DNA of 64,000 nucleotides from Oscillospiraceae bacterium (lineage in GTDB: Bacteria > Bacillota > Clostridia > Oscillospirales > Oscillospiraceae), in the NCBI GenBank assembly GCA_902767915.1, contig CACXJE010000009.1:1-64000 (forward strand), given 5' to 3'. Position 1 is the stretch's first letter, and each line of letters starts with the position of its first letter. The notes under the pieces were generated by a model. It saw only the letters and a list, made by a program, of their open reading frames with translations, searched no databases and was not told the DNA's origin. The translations under genes and the position numbers were made by a program. Shown here piece by piece: positions 33,738-40,674 of this stretch.

Positions 33738-36700
33738 TTATTTCTCCACCACACAGCTGTCGCCCAGCAGGCTCCGCAGCTCCTCCAGCATTGCGGCCTC
33801 CGGCAGGCAGGTGGTGCCCCGGCGGACACCGGTGTCCGCAAAATACAGCACCACCGGGATCGAGCCAGGGAACATATTCAGAATGGCCTTTGTCTTGCGG
33901 TAGGCGGGATCCGCCTCGGAAGAAAGCTTCAAATACAGCTTCCCGCAGGGGGACACCCGATTCAGCCGGGGCAGGGGCTTGCTGCGCTTGGCGGTGAATT
34001 GATCCATCTCCGTTACGGAATTCACCACGAGCTGGGTCGCCTTTTCATCCCGGACAGAGACCCGCCCCTCCAGCGCCACAGCCGCGCCGGGCACCAGCAG
34101 GGATTCAAACCGGCTCAGCACCGTGGAAAACACCAGGGTCTCCAGGTCGCCGGTGTCGTCCTCAATGGTGACATAGGCCATCATGCTGTTGTTCCGGGTG
34201 GTCTTTGTGGTGACCGCCTGTATGATGCCTGCCACGGTGACGATCTGCCCGTCCCTGCAGTCGGATTCCTCTCCGAGGATCCGGGCGATCGGGATGGCGG
34301 AGGTGCTCCGAAGGGCCTGGCGATACTGGTCCATGGGATGGCCGGAGATGTAGAGGCCGGTGGTCTCCTTCTCATAGCTCAAGAGCTCATGGAGGGGCAG
34401 CTCCGGGATATCCGGGATCTGCACCGTCATGGCGGTTTCTTCCTGGGTGAAGGCGTCAAACAGGCTCACCTGGCCCGTCAGATTCCGCTTGTTCCGGTTG
34501 GAGATCCAGCCCAGCACCGACTCATACACCGCCAGCATCTGGCTGCGGCGCAGCTTCAGGCAGTCCAGGGCCCCGCACTTGATCAGATTTTCCACAGCCC
34601 GCTTGTTCAGCTCGGTGTCAGTCAAGCGCTGGCAGAAATCCGTCAGGCTCACGAAGGGACCGTTCTTCTCCCGCTCGGCGACGACCTTCTGGATCAGGCC
34701 CCGGCCGATGTTCTTTACCGCGCCCAGGCCGAAGCGGATCTTCTCTCCCTCCACAGTAAACACATCCTCGGACGCGTTGACGTCCGGAGGCGCCAGGGCA
34801 ATGCCCATGCTCTGGCTCTCGCTGATGTATTCCGCCACCTTTCCGGTATCGGAAAGCATGGAGGTCATCAGGGCGGCCATGTACTGCTTCGGATAGTGGC
34901 ATTTGAGATAGGCGGTGTCGTAGCTGACCTTGGCATAGCACACCGCGTGGGCCTTGTTGAAGGCGTAGTTGGCGAAGTCCAGGATCTCGTCATAGATCTT
35001 CTGCGAAGCCTGCTCCGGCACCCCGTTTGCCACGGCACCGGGGATCCCCCGGGCAGGATCGCCGAAGACGAAGGCCTGCCGCTCCTGGACGATAACATTC
35101 TGCTTCTTCTTGGAGATGGCCCGGCGCATATTGTCCGCCTGGCCCAGGGTATAGCCGCCCAGCTTCCGGAAGATCTCAATGACCTGCTCCTGATAGACGA
35201 TACAGCCGTAGGTCACGTTCAGAATCGGCTGGAGCTGGGGCGTGATGTAGGAGATGGTCTCCGGGTGATGCTTGGACTGGATGAATTTCGGAATGGATTC
35301 CATGGGGCCCGGCCGGTAGAGGGCCACAATGGCGGTCATATCTTCAATGGACTGGGGCTTCATCTGGACGCAGACCCCGGTGATGCCCGTGGATTCCAGC
35401 TGGAACACACCGGAGGTCTTGCCCTCGCCCAGCATGGCGAAGGTCTCGGGGTCGTCATCCCGGATCTGCTTCATGGAGAACCCGGGCTCTGTGCGGCGGA
35501 TCTGCTGCTCGGCGTCCTCGATCACCGTCAGGTTGCGCAGCCCCAGGAAGTCCATCTTCAACAGACCCAGCTCCTCGATGGTGGTCATGGTGAACTGGGT
35601 CACGATGGTGTCTTCATTCCGGGCCAGGGGCACATAGTCGGAAACCGGCAGCTTCGTAATGACCACGCCGGCCGCATGGGTGGAGGTGTTCCGGGGCATG
35701 CCCTCGATGGCCATGGCGGTGTCGATCAGCTTCTTCACCTTGGCGTCCTGGTCGTACATCTGCTTGAGCTTGGGATTCTTCGTAAGTGCGGATTCCAGGG
35801 TGATATGGAGCTCATTGGGGATGGCCTTGGCCACCACGTCCGCCTCGGCATAGGTCATATTCAGGGCCCGGGCCACGTCCCGGACCGCGCCCCGGGCGGC
35901 CATGGTGCCGAAGGTGACGATCTGGGCCACCCGGTCCTTGCCGTATTTCCGGGTCACATAGTCGATGACCTCGCCCCGGCGCTCCACGCAGAAGTCCGTA
36001 TCAAAGTCCGGCATGCTGACCCGCTCCGGGTTCAGGAAGCGCTCGAAAATCAGCGCGTACTGCATGGGGTCAATTTCCGTGATGTGCATGCAGTAGGCCG
36101 CGATCGAGCCTGCGCCGGAGCCTCTGCCGGGGCCCACGGGGATCCCATGCTCCTTGGCCCAGCGGATGAAATCGGCCACGATCAGGAAGTAGTCCACATA
36201 GCCCATCTTCTCGATGACGCCCATCTCATAGTTCAGACGTTCCCGGTATTCCGCGGGTTTGTCGGGATAGCGTTCTGCAAAGCCCTCGTTGCACAGACGG
36301 CGGAAATAGTCCAGAGAGGCGGAGCCGTCCGGGGCCTTGAATTCCGGCAGATGATAGTGGTTGAACTCGAATTCCACGTTGCAGCGCTCCGCGATGCGGG
36401 CTGTGTTCTCGAAGGCCTCGTTCAGCTGAGGGAACCGTTCCCGCAGCTCAGCCTCGGACTTGACATAGAATTCGTCGGTTTCAAACTTCATTCGGTTGGG
36501 ATCGTCCACGGTCTTGCCCATCTGGATGCACATCAGCACGTCCTGGCTGACCGCGTCCTCCCGGGTCAGATAATGGGCGTCGTTGGTGACCACCAGCGGA
36601 AGATCCAGCTCCCGGGAAAGGCGCAGCAGCAGCGGATTCACCTTGGCCTGCTCGGCAATGCCGTGGTCCTGGAGCTCAATATAGAAGTTGTCCGGCCCGA

Positions 36701-37193
36701 AGATCCGGCTGTATTCCCGGGCGATTTCCTTTGCGCCCTCATAGTCGTCGTGCTTCAGTCGGCGGGGAATCGCGCCTGCCAGGCAGGCAGACAGGGCAAT
36801 CAGGCCCTCGGCGTGCTCCCGCAGCAGGTCCATATCGATCCGGGGACGGCCGTAAAAGCCGTCCAGAAAGCCTCTGGAAACCATGTAGCTCAGATTCCGG
36901 TAGCCGGTTTCGTTTTTGCAGAGGAGCACCAGATGGGCATTCTCGTTGTCGACGCCATGGACCTTGTCAAACCGGGTCCGGGGCGCCACATAGACCTCGC
37001 AGCCGATGATGGGCTTGACGCCGGCCGCCTTGGCTGCCTTGTAGAAGTCGATAACGCCGTACATGACCCCGTGGTCCGTGATGGCCACAGCGTCCTGGCC
37101 CAGGGCTTTGACCCGGTCCATCAGTCTGCCGATCCGGCAGGCGCCGTCCAGCAGGCTGTATTCGGTATGTAAATGGAGGTGGACAAATGACAT
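33738..37193 (-). CDS. dnaE: DNA polymerase III subunit alpha, DnaE type
   Basis: A 1151-aa replicative polymerase of the DnaE (not PolC) type. The PHP domain is at the N-terminus (FVHLHLHTEYSLLDGACRIG), with VAITDHGVMYG. The polymerase core has VGPGRGSGAGSIAAYCM and the catalytic aspartates in SMPDFDTDF, plus DRVAQIVTFGTMAARGAVRD. The helix-hairpin-helix and OB-fold domains (TVAGIIQAVTTK) lie near residues 830-1050. A C-terminal domain of low conservation ends the chain. Start at 37193 follows AAGGAGG; a 22-residue extension would be translated from the repeat array upstream. Confidence 0.97.
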   Translation of the reverse strand: MSFVHLHLHTEYSLLDGACRIGRLMDRVKALGQDAVAITDHGVMYGVIDFYKAAKAAGVKPIIGCEVYVAPRTRFDKVHGVDNENAHLVLLCKNETGYRNLSYMVSRGFLDGFYGRPRIDMDLLREHAEGLIALSACLAGAIPRRLKHDDYEGAKEIAREYSRIFGPDNFYIELQDHGIAEQAKVNPLLLRLSRELDLPLVVTNDAHYLTREDAVSQDVLMCIQMGKTVDDPNRMKFETDEFYVKSEAELRERFPQLNEAFENTARIAERCNVEFEFNHYHLPEFKAPDGSASLDYFRRLCNEGFAERYPDKPAEYRERLNYEMGVIEKMGYVDYFLIVADFIRWAKEHGIPVGPGRGSGAGSIAAYCMHITEIDPMQYALIFERFLNPERVSMPDFDTDFCVERRGEVIDYVTRKYGKDRVAQIVTFGTMAARGAVRDVARALNMTYAEADVVAKAIPNELHITLESALTKNPKLKQMYDQDAKVKKLIDTAMAIEGMPRNTSTHAAGVVITKLPVSDYVPLARNEDTIVTQFTMTTIEELGLLKMDFLGLRNLTVIEDAEQQIRRTEPGFSMKQIRDDDPETFAMLGEGKTSGVFQLESTGITGVCVQMKPQSIEDMTAIVALYRPGPMESIPKFIQSKHHPETISYITPQLQPILNVTYGCIVYQEQVIEIFRKLGGYTLGQADNMRRAISKKKQNVIVQERQAFVFGDPARGIPGAVANGVPEQASQKIYDEILDFANYAFNKAHAVCYAKVSYDTAYLKCHYPKQYMAALMTSMLSDTGKVAEYISESQSMGIALAPPDVNASEDVFTVEGEKIRFGLGAVKNIGRGLIQKVVAEREKNGPFVSLTDFCQRLTDTELNKRAVENLIKCGALDCLKLRRSQMLAVYESVLGWISNRNKRNLTGQVSLFDAFTQEETAMTVQIPDIPELPLHELLSYEKETTGLYISGHPMDQYRQALRSTSAIPIARILGEESDCRDGQIVTVAGIIQAVTTKTTRNNSMMAYVTIEDDTGDLETLVFSTVLSRFESLLVPGAAVALEGRVSVRDEKATQLVVNSVTEMDQFTAKRSKPLPRLNRVSPCGKLYLKLSSEADPAYRKTKAILNMFPGSIPVVLYFADTGVRRGTTCLPEAAMLEELRSLLGDSCVVEK

Positions 37194-37368
37194 AACAGTT
37201 CCTCCTTGTATTTGATGAAGTATCGCCCGGCGGCGATATGAAGTGTTCTTCCGGAACATGAAGTATGCCTGACGGGATCTGAAGTATTGCCTGCTGCAAT
37301 CGTTTGAAAACTCGGATTTGTTTTATCGGATCTTGCGAAGCAATCCTTCATGGGCGAAGCACACTTCA
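37194..37368. repeat. Hairpin-repeat array filling the whiA-dnaE gap
   Basis: On the minus strand the gap is a tandem array of roughly 18-24-base units: GAATGAAGTGTGCTTCGCCC, ATGAAGGATTGCTTCGCAAG, then after a spacer GATTGCAGCAGGCAATACTT, CAGATCCCGTCAGGCATACTT, CATGTTCCGGAAGAACACTT and CATATCGCCGCCGGGCGATA. Each unit has a T(G)AAGT-type edge and its own mini-hairpin (for example GTTCCGGAAGAAC). The first unit provides the TGA stop of whiA. Confidence 0.75.
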
Positions 37369-38256
37369 TTCCTCCGCCGCCAGCTCTGTCAGCTTTCGCA
37401 GGCGATGGTTCAGCGCAGATTTCGTCAACGGCGGGTCGAACAGCGACGCCAGCTCCGACAGGTTGGCTTCCGGGTTCTGCTCCCGGAGCTCGGCTGTCTG
37501 CTTCAGCTTCTCCGGCAGGCTCTCATACTGCCCCCGCTCCCGAAGGGTGCGGATGGCGGCGATCTGGGTCTGGGCGGCCTCCACCACCTTGGAGGTGTTG
37601 GCATTGTCGCAGTTGACGATCCGGTTGATTTTATTCTTCATTTCCTTCTCGATCTTGGCCTCCATGATGCCCATGGAAGCGATCGGCGCGCCGAGAAAGG
37701 CCAGGAAGTCCTCAATGGCCTCACTCTGCTTGAAATAGAGGATGCTGCAGCCGTTGCGCAGGGTATCCTTGGGAGAAAACCCCTGCTCCAGCAGCAGGCT
37801 GTAGGTTTCCCGGCTCACCTTGTGATGATTGGTGGAGAGCTCCAGATGGTAGCGCTTCTCCGGATCCGTCACCGAGCCGCCGGACAGAAAGGCGCCCCGC
37901 AGGAAGGAACGGATACAGCACTCCTTTTCCAGTAGTCCATAGTTCACATGGAGGGTAACACTATCCGAGGGGCTGTAGCCGATGGCCCGGAAAATGGTCT
38001 GGATCTTTTCCCGGTCCCGGATCAGAAAGGTGCTCTTTGCGGCGTTCTGGCGCTCGTCGAACTCCACGTGAAAGGCCCGGTTGAACAGATTCGGAAGCCG
38101 GTTGGCAAATTCCGGATTTTCCGTAACGATCCGGATCTGCTCCGTTGAAACCGCGCTGCTGTAGAGCAGCACGCCGCAGGCCTCCGCCAGCGCACAGCAT
38201 TTTTTATTGATAAAATCCCGGCAGAGCTCTGCCTTGGTATTGGATGAAAATGACAC
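37366..38256 (-). CDS. whiA: WhiA, LAGLIDADG-like DNA-binding protein
   Basis: A 296-aa WhiA protein. The N-terminal half is a degenerate LAGLIDADG homing-endonuclease fold (SFSSNTKAELCRDF, CCIRSFLRGAFLSGGSVTDP and HHLEL-type strand). The C-terminal helix-turn-helix is typical: LREQNPEANLSELASLF then PPLTKSALNHRLRKL. In Firmicutes it affects division and chromosome segregation. It normally lies in a murB-rapZ-yvcK-whiA cluster; here yvcK is absent between RapZ and WhiA. Its stop codon is the first TGA of the repeat array. Confidence 0.95.
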   Translation of the reverse strand: MSFSSNTKAELCRDFINKKCCALAEACGVLLYSSAVSTEQIRIVTENPEFANRLPNLFNRAFHVEFDERQNAAKSTFLIRDREKIQTIFRAIGYSPSDSVTLHVNYGLLEKECCIRSFLRGAFLSGGSVTDPEKRYHLELSTNHHKVSRETYSLLLEQGFSPKDTLRNGCSILYFKQSEAIEDFLAFLGAPIASMGIMEAKIEKEMKNKINRIVNCDNANTSKVVEAAQTQIAAIRTLRERGQYESLPEKLKQTAELREQNPEANLSELASLFDPPLTKSALNHRLRKLTELAAEE

Positions 38257-38309
38257 AGGAACACCTCCGGTGGAACATCGTTCAGAGGATTTCAGTTATC
38301 CACGAACAG

Positions 38310-38693
38310 TTACTGTTTTGCCAGGTCCCGGTGGACCACCCGGACCCGGATGCCCTCGGCTGCCAGCGCTTGGGCAAGGCGGACTGTCATACTGACAGAC
38401 CGGTGCTTTCCGCCGGTGCAGCCCAGGGCAATGACCAGTGGCTTTTTGAGGGGACTGTCGTAGCCGGCGTAGAGGGCGATCCGCTGGCGAACCAGCTCCA
38501 AGGTCGTTTCAAAGAAGCGCTCTGCAGCAGGCGTGGAGAAGACGTAATCCCGGACAGCCTTGTCCAGCCCGGTACCGTGCTTCAGTTCCTCCACCCAATA
38601 GGGATTCGGCAGCCCCCGGGTGCCGATGATCGTGTCGGCGTCCTCCGGCAACCCGTAAAGGCAGCCGAAGGACATTAATGTCACTTCGTTCAT
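38310..38693 (-). CDS. Standalone RapZ C-terminal-domain protein
   Basis: A 127-aa protein that matches only the C-terminal half of RapZ/YvcJ: LMSFGCLYGLPEDADTI in place of FGFKYGxPxDAD, RGLPNPYW, and LVIALGCTGGKHRSVSM with the GG.HRSV motif. The N-terminal P-loop kinase-like half (about 150 residues with GxSGxGKS) is missing, and the 142 bp upstream holds only a repeat element. The start at 38693 follows GGAG. The C-domain binds RNA or glucosamine-6-phosphate in E. coli RapZ, so a kinase-free ligand- or RNA-sensing role is possible. Confidence 0.8.
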   Translation of the reverse strand: MNEVTLMSFGCLYGLPEDADTIIGTRGLPNPYWVEELKHGTGLDKAVRDYVFSTPAAERFFETTLELVRQRIALYAGYDSPLKKPLVIALGCTGGKHRSVSMTVRLAQALAAEGIRVRVVHRDLAKQ

Positions 38694-38728
38694 GGTTATC
38701 TCCAATCAATTGGGAGTTGTGGATTTCA

Positions 38729-38830
38729 TTTGTTGGGGCCGATGCCCACATCGGCCCTCCGTAAAATCGGGTGGAAGGGCCGATGTAGGCATCGGCCCCT
38801 ACGAGCGTGTCAGCTCGACAAATCCCGATC
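38729..38830. repeat. GGCCGATG inverted-repeat element, copy 1
   Basis: GGGGCCGATGCCCACATCGG (from 38736) and the related GGGCCGATGTAGGCATCGGC (from 38777) are imperfect inverted and direct copies, with an outer edge ending CGACAAATCCCGAT. The edge and core pattern (GGATTTGT... CGTAGGGGCCG) recur in the element at 39884-40016. No coding capacity. Confidence 0.6.
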
Positions 38831-38835
38831 TGCTG

Positions 38836-39738
38836 TTACCAGATCCGAACCTCCGGCTCCAGGCGGATGCCGGAAGCGGCAAAGACTCTTTCCTGAACCT
38901 TGGCGACCAGCTCCAGCACGTCCGCAGCGGTGGCTGCGCCCAGGTTCACCACAAAGCCGGCATGCTTTGTGGATACGGCGGCGTCCCCCACCCGGAAGCC
39001 CTTCAGACCGGCTTCCTGGATCAGGGCGGCTGCGTAGCCGCCCACGGGCCGCTTGAAGGTGGAGCCCGCCGAGGGCAGGTCCAGCGGCTGGGAGTTCCGG
39101 CGCTTCTCCGCCAGCTCCTTCATGCGGGCCAGAATCGCCTCCGGATCCCCCGGGGTCAGGCGGAAGCGGGCAAACAAAATCACGCCCTCACGCTCCATAA
39201 AGGCGCTGTGCCGGTAAGACAGGCCCATGGCAGGACCCTCAACGGTTTCGACCTCTCCGTCCGGCCGCAAAAGCCGGGCGGAAACCGCCACCTGCGCCAG
39301 CTCACCGCCATAGGCGCCGGCGTTCATATACATACCGCCGCCCACGGTGCCGGGAATCCCATGGGCAAACTCCAGGCCCGTGAGTCCGGCTTTTTGGGCA
39401 AAGAGTGCCAGCCGCGCCAGGCTCAGCCCGCAGCCGGCCTCGATCTCGGTATCGGAAATCTGCCGGATCTCCTCCAATCCTCGGGTCAGAAGCACCGCAC
39501 CGGGTACCCCCTCATCCGGGGCAAGCACGTTGGTGCCGCCGCCGAGAATCCGGTAAGGAATGCCTTGTGTTTTGCAGAAGGCAATACAGTCGGCGAGCTC
39601 CGCCTCTTTTTTCGGGCAGAGCATCAGCTCCGCAGGGCCGCCGATGCGAAAGGAGGTATGCCGGGAGAGGGGCTCCCGGGCCAGGCAGGTCACGTTCGGA
39701 AGCGCGGTCGAGACCGCGAAAAACAACGAATGATTCAC
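38836..39738 (-). CDS. murB: UDP-N-acetylenolpyruvoylglucosamine reductase
   Basis: A 300-aa FAD enzyme reducing UDP-GlcNAc-enolpyruvate to UDP-MurNAc. The FAD-binding part has LSRHTSFRIGGPAELMLCP, ILGGGTNVLAPDEG and GLEFAHGIPGTVGGGMYMN, AGAYGGE. The catalytic Ser is in PSAGSTFKRP, with the C-terminal AALIQEAGLKGFRVGDAAVS and HAGFVVNLG. It is a type II MurB lacking the extra Tyr loop. It leads the murB-rapZ(C)-whiA cluster and has a clear promoter. Confidence 0.96.
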   Translation of the reverse strand: MNHSLFFAVSTALPNVTCLAREPLSRHTSFRIGGPAELMLCPKKEAELADCIAFCKTQGIPYRILGGGTNVLAPDEGVPGAVLLTRGLEEIRQISDTEIEAGCGLSLARLALFAQKAGLTGLEFAHGIPGTVGGGMYMNAGAYGGELAQVAVSARLLRPDGEVETVEGPAMGLSYRHSAFMEREGVILFARFRLTPGDPEAILARMKELAEKRRNSQPLDLPSAGSTFKRPVGGYAAALIQEAGLKGFRVGDAAVSTKHAGFVVNLGAATAADVLELVAKVQERVFAASGIRLEPEVRIW

Positions 39739-39801
39739 AGATCATCACTCCATACAAGAGGATTCGGGGTTTATCAACTGCCCCGGGCGTTCATTAGAAT
39801 G

Positions 39802-39830
39802 ATTATAGCATAACGGGGGCAAATATGCAA
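39802..39830 (-). promoter_or_regulatory. Promoter of murB
   Basis: Minus-strand TTGCAT (39825-39830) and TATAAT (39802-39807) with a 17-bp spacer, 64 bp before the murB ATG. Confidence 0.75.
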
Positions 39831-39839
39831 AGGTTTTCT

Positions 39840-39868
39840 TTGCAAGCCGGATGGTTTTGTGATATAAT
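39840..39868 (+). promoter_or_regulatory. Promoter of rsuA-like gene
   Basis: TTGCAA (39840-39845) and TATAAT (39863-39868) with a 17-bp spacer. The predicted start leaves a leader of about 150 bases that contains the inverted-repeat element at 39884-40016. Confidence 0.75.
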
Positions 39869-39883
39869 CGGGAGAGTAAATTC

Positions 39884-40016
39884 GGATTTGTCGGGCTGCG
39901 CCCGTAGGGGCCGGGTCTCCCGGCCCGCACGCCGCAGCGCAGGATGACGTTACCGCGGGACGGGGAACCCGTCCCCTACGGAGTATGCAGGATCCCTACA
40001 AATCCCGATTTTCGGA
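39884..40016. repeat. GGCCGATG-type inverted-repeat element, copy 2
   Basis: The left end (CGGATTTGTCGGGCTGCGCC, then CGTAGGGGCCGGG) and the reverse complement of the right end (CGGGATTTGTAGGGATCC, then CGTAGGGGACGGG) match, so the element has imperfect terminal inverted repeats of about 50 bp. It lies in the leader of the pseudouridine synthase gene. Its edges match copy 1 at 38729-38830. Confidence 0.6.
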
Positions 40017-40024
40017 GGAATACC

Positions 40025-40621
40025 ATGCAGGTCTATATGATGAACAAGCCCAAGGGCTATCTGACGGCCCGGTCTGACCGGAACCGGCCCACGGTGATGG
40101 AGCTGCTCCCGCCGGAGCTGCAGGCGCTGCATCCGGTGGGCAGGCTGGACATGGACACAGAGGGTTTGCTGCTTCTGACCGACGACGGTATGCTGGACCG
40201 CAGGCTGCTGCGGCCGGAGCACCATGTGGAGAAGCTGTATTTCTTCCGGGCCTTCGGCCGATTGGAGCAGGAGGCCTTTGACCGGATGGCCCGAGGGGTC
40301 CTGCTGGAGGGCACAGAGGTCCTTTCCAGGCCTGCCAGGGCCTGGCTCTCCGGCTATTCCACTATCGGGGACTGCGAAGCTCTGCTGCCGCCAAAAAAGC
40401 ACAACCACCTGATGAAAAACCCCCACCGCCCTGTGACGGAGGGATATCTGGCCCTGTGTGAGGGGCGAAAGCACCAGGTCAAGCTGATGGTTAAGGCTGT
40501 GGGCGGGCATGTGTTTGCGCTCAAGCGGCTTTCCATCGGGGCCCTGCGGCTGGATGAAGCCCTGATGCCGGGAGCATTCCGACCGCTGACAGCAGCGGAG
40601 TTAGAGCTGCTTTCGGAATAG
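40025..40621 (+). CDS. Pseudouridine synthase, RsuA family, no S4 domain
   Basis: A 198-aa pseudouridine synthase. The catalytic motif is HPVGRLDMDTEGLLLLTDDG, with Asp in RLD. VYMMNKPKGYLTARSD at the N-terminus and CEGRKHQVKLMVKAVGG near the C-terminus are typical. The usual N-terminal S4 RNA-binding domain is missing and the chain starts at the catalytic domain. The start at 40025 follows CGGAGGAA by 5-6 bases. The target is 16S or 23S rRNA; which one cannot be told. Confidence 0.9.
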   Translation: MQVYMMNKPKGYLTARSDRNRPTVMELLPPELQALHPVGRLDMDTEGLLLLTDDGMLDRRLLRPEHHVEKLYFFRAFGRLEQEAFDRMARGVLLEGTEVLSRPARAWLSGYSTIGDCEALLPPKKHNHLMKNPHRPVTEGYLALCEGRKHQVKLMVKAVGGHVFALKRLSIGALRLDEALMPGAFRPLTAAELELLSE

Positions 40622-40628
40622 CAGCCTG

Positions 40629-40667
40629 CAAAAAAGCCCGCACCGGTGTTCCGGTGCGGGCCTTTTT
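40629..40667. terminator. Bidirectional terminator
   Basis: GCCCGCACCGG (40636-40646) pairs with CCGGTGCGGGC (40651-40661) around TGTT. An A-run (40629-40635) and a T-run (40663-40667) flank it, serving the converging rsuA-like and LTA-synthase-like genes. Confidence 0.92.
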
Positions 40668-40674
40668 GCGGGTA

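Noticed and set aside
33999..37172. 1057-codon plus-strand open frame opposite dnaE
   Set aside because: It is fully antisense to dnaE, which has all polymerase motifs. The frame is open because of the high GC content at third positions, and its translation is a low-complexity His/Gly/Leu/Asp-rich sequence.
37194..37368. Possible CRISPR array in the whiA-dnaE gap
   Set aside because: Units have short shared edges and self-complementary cores of varying length, no constant 28-36-base repeat and no cas genes.
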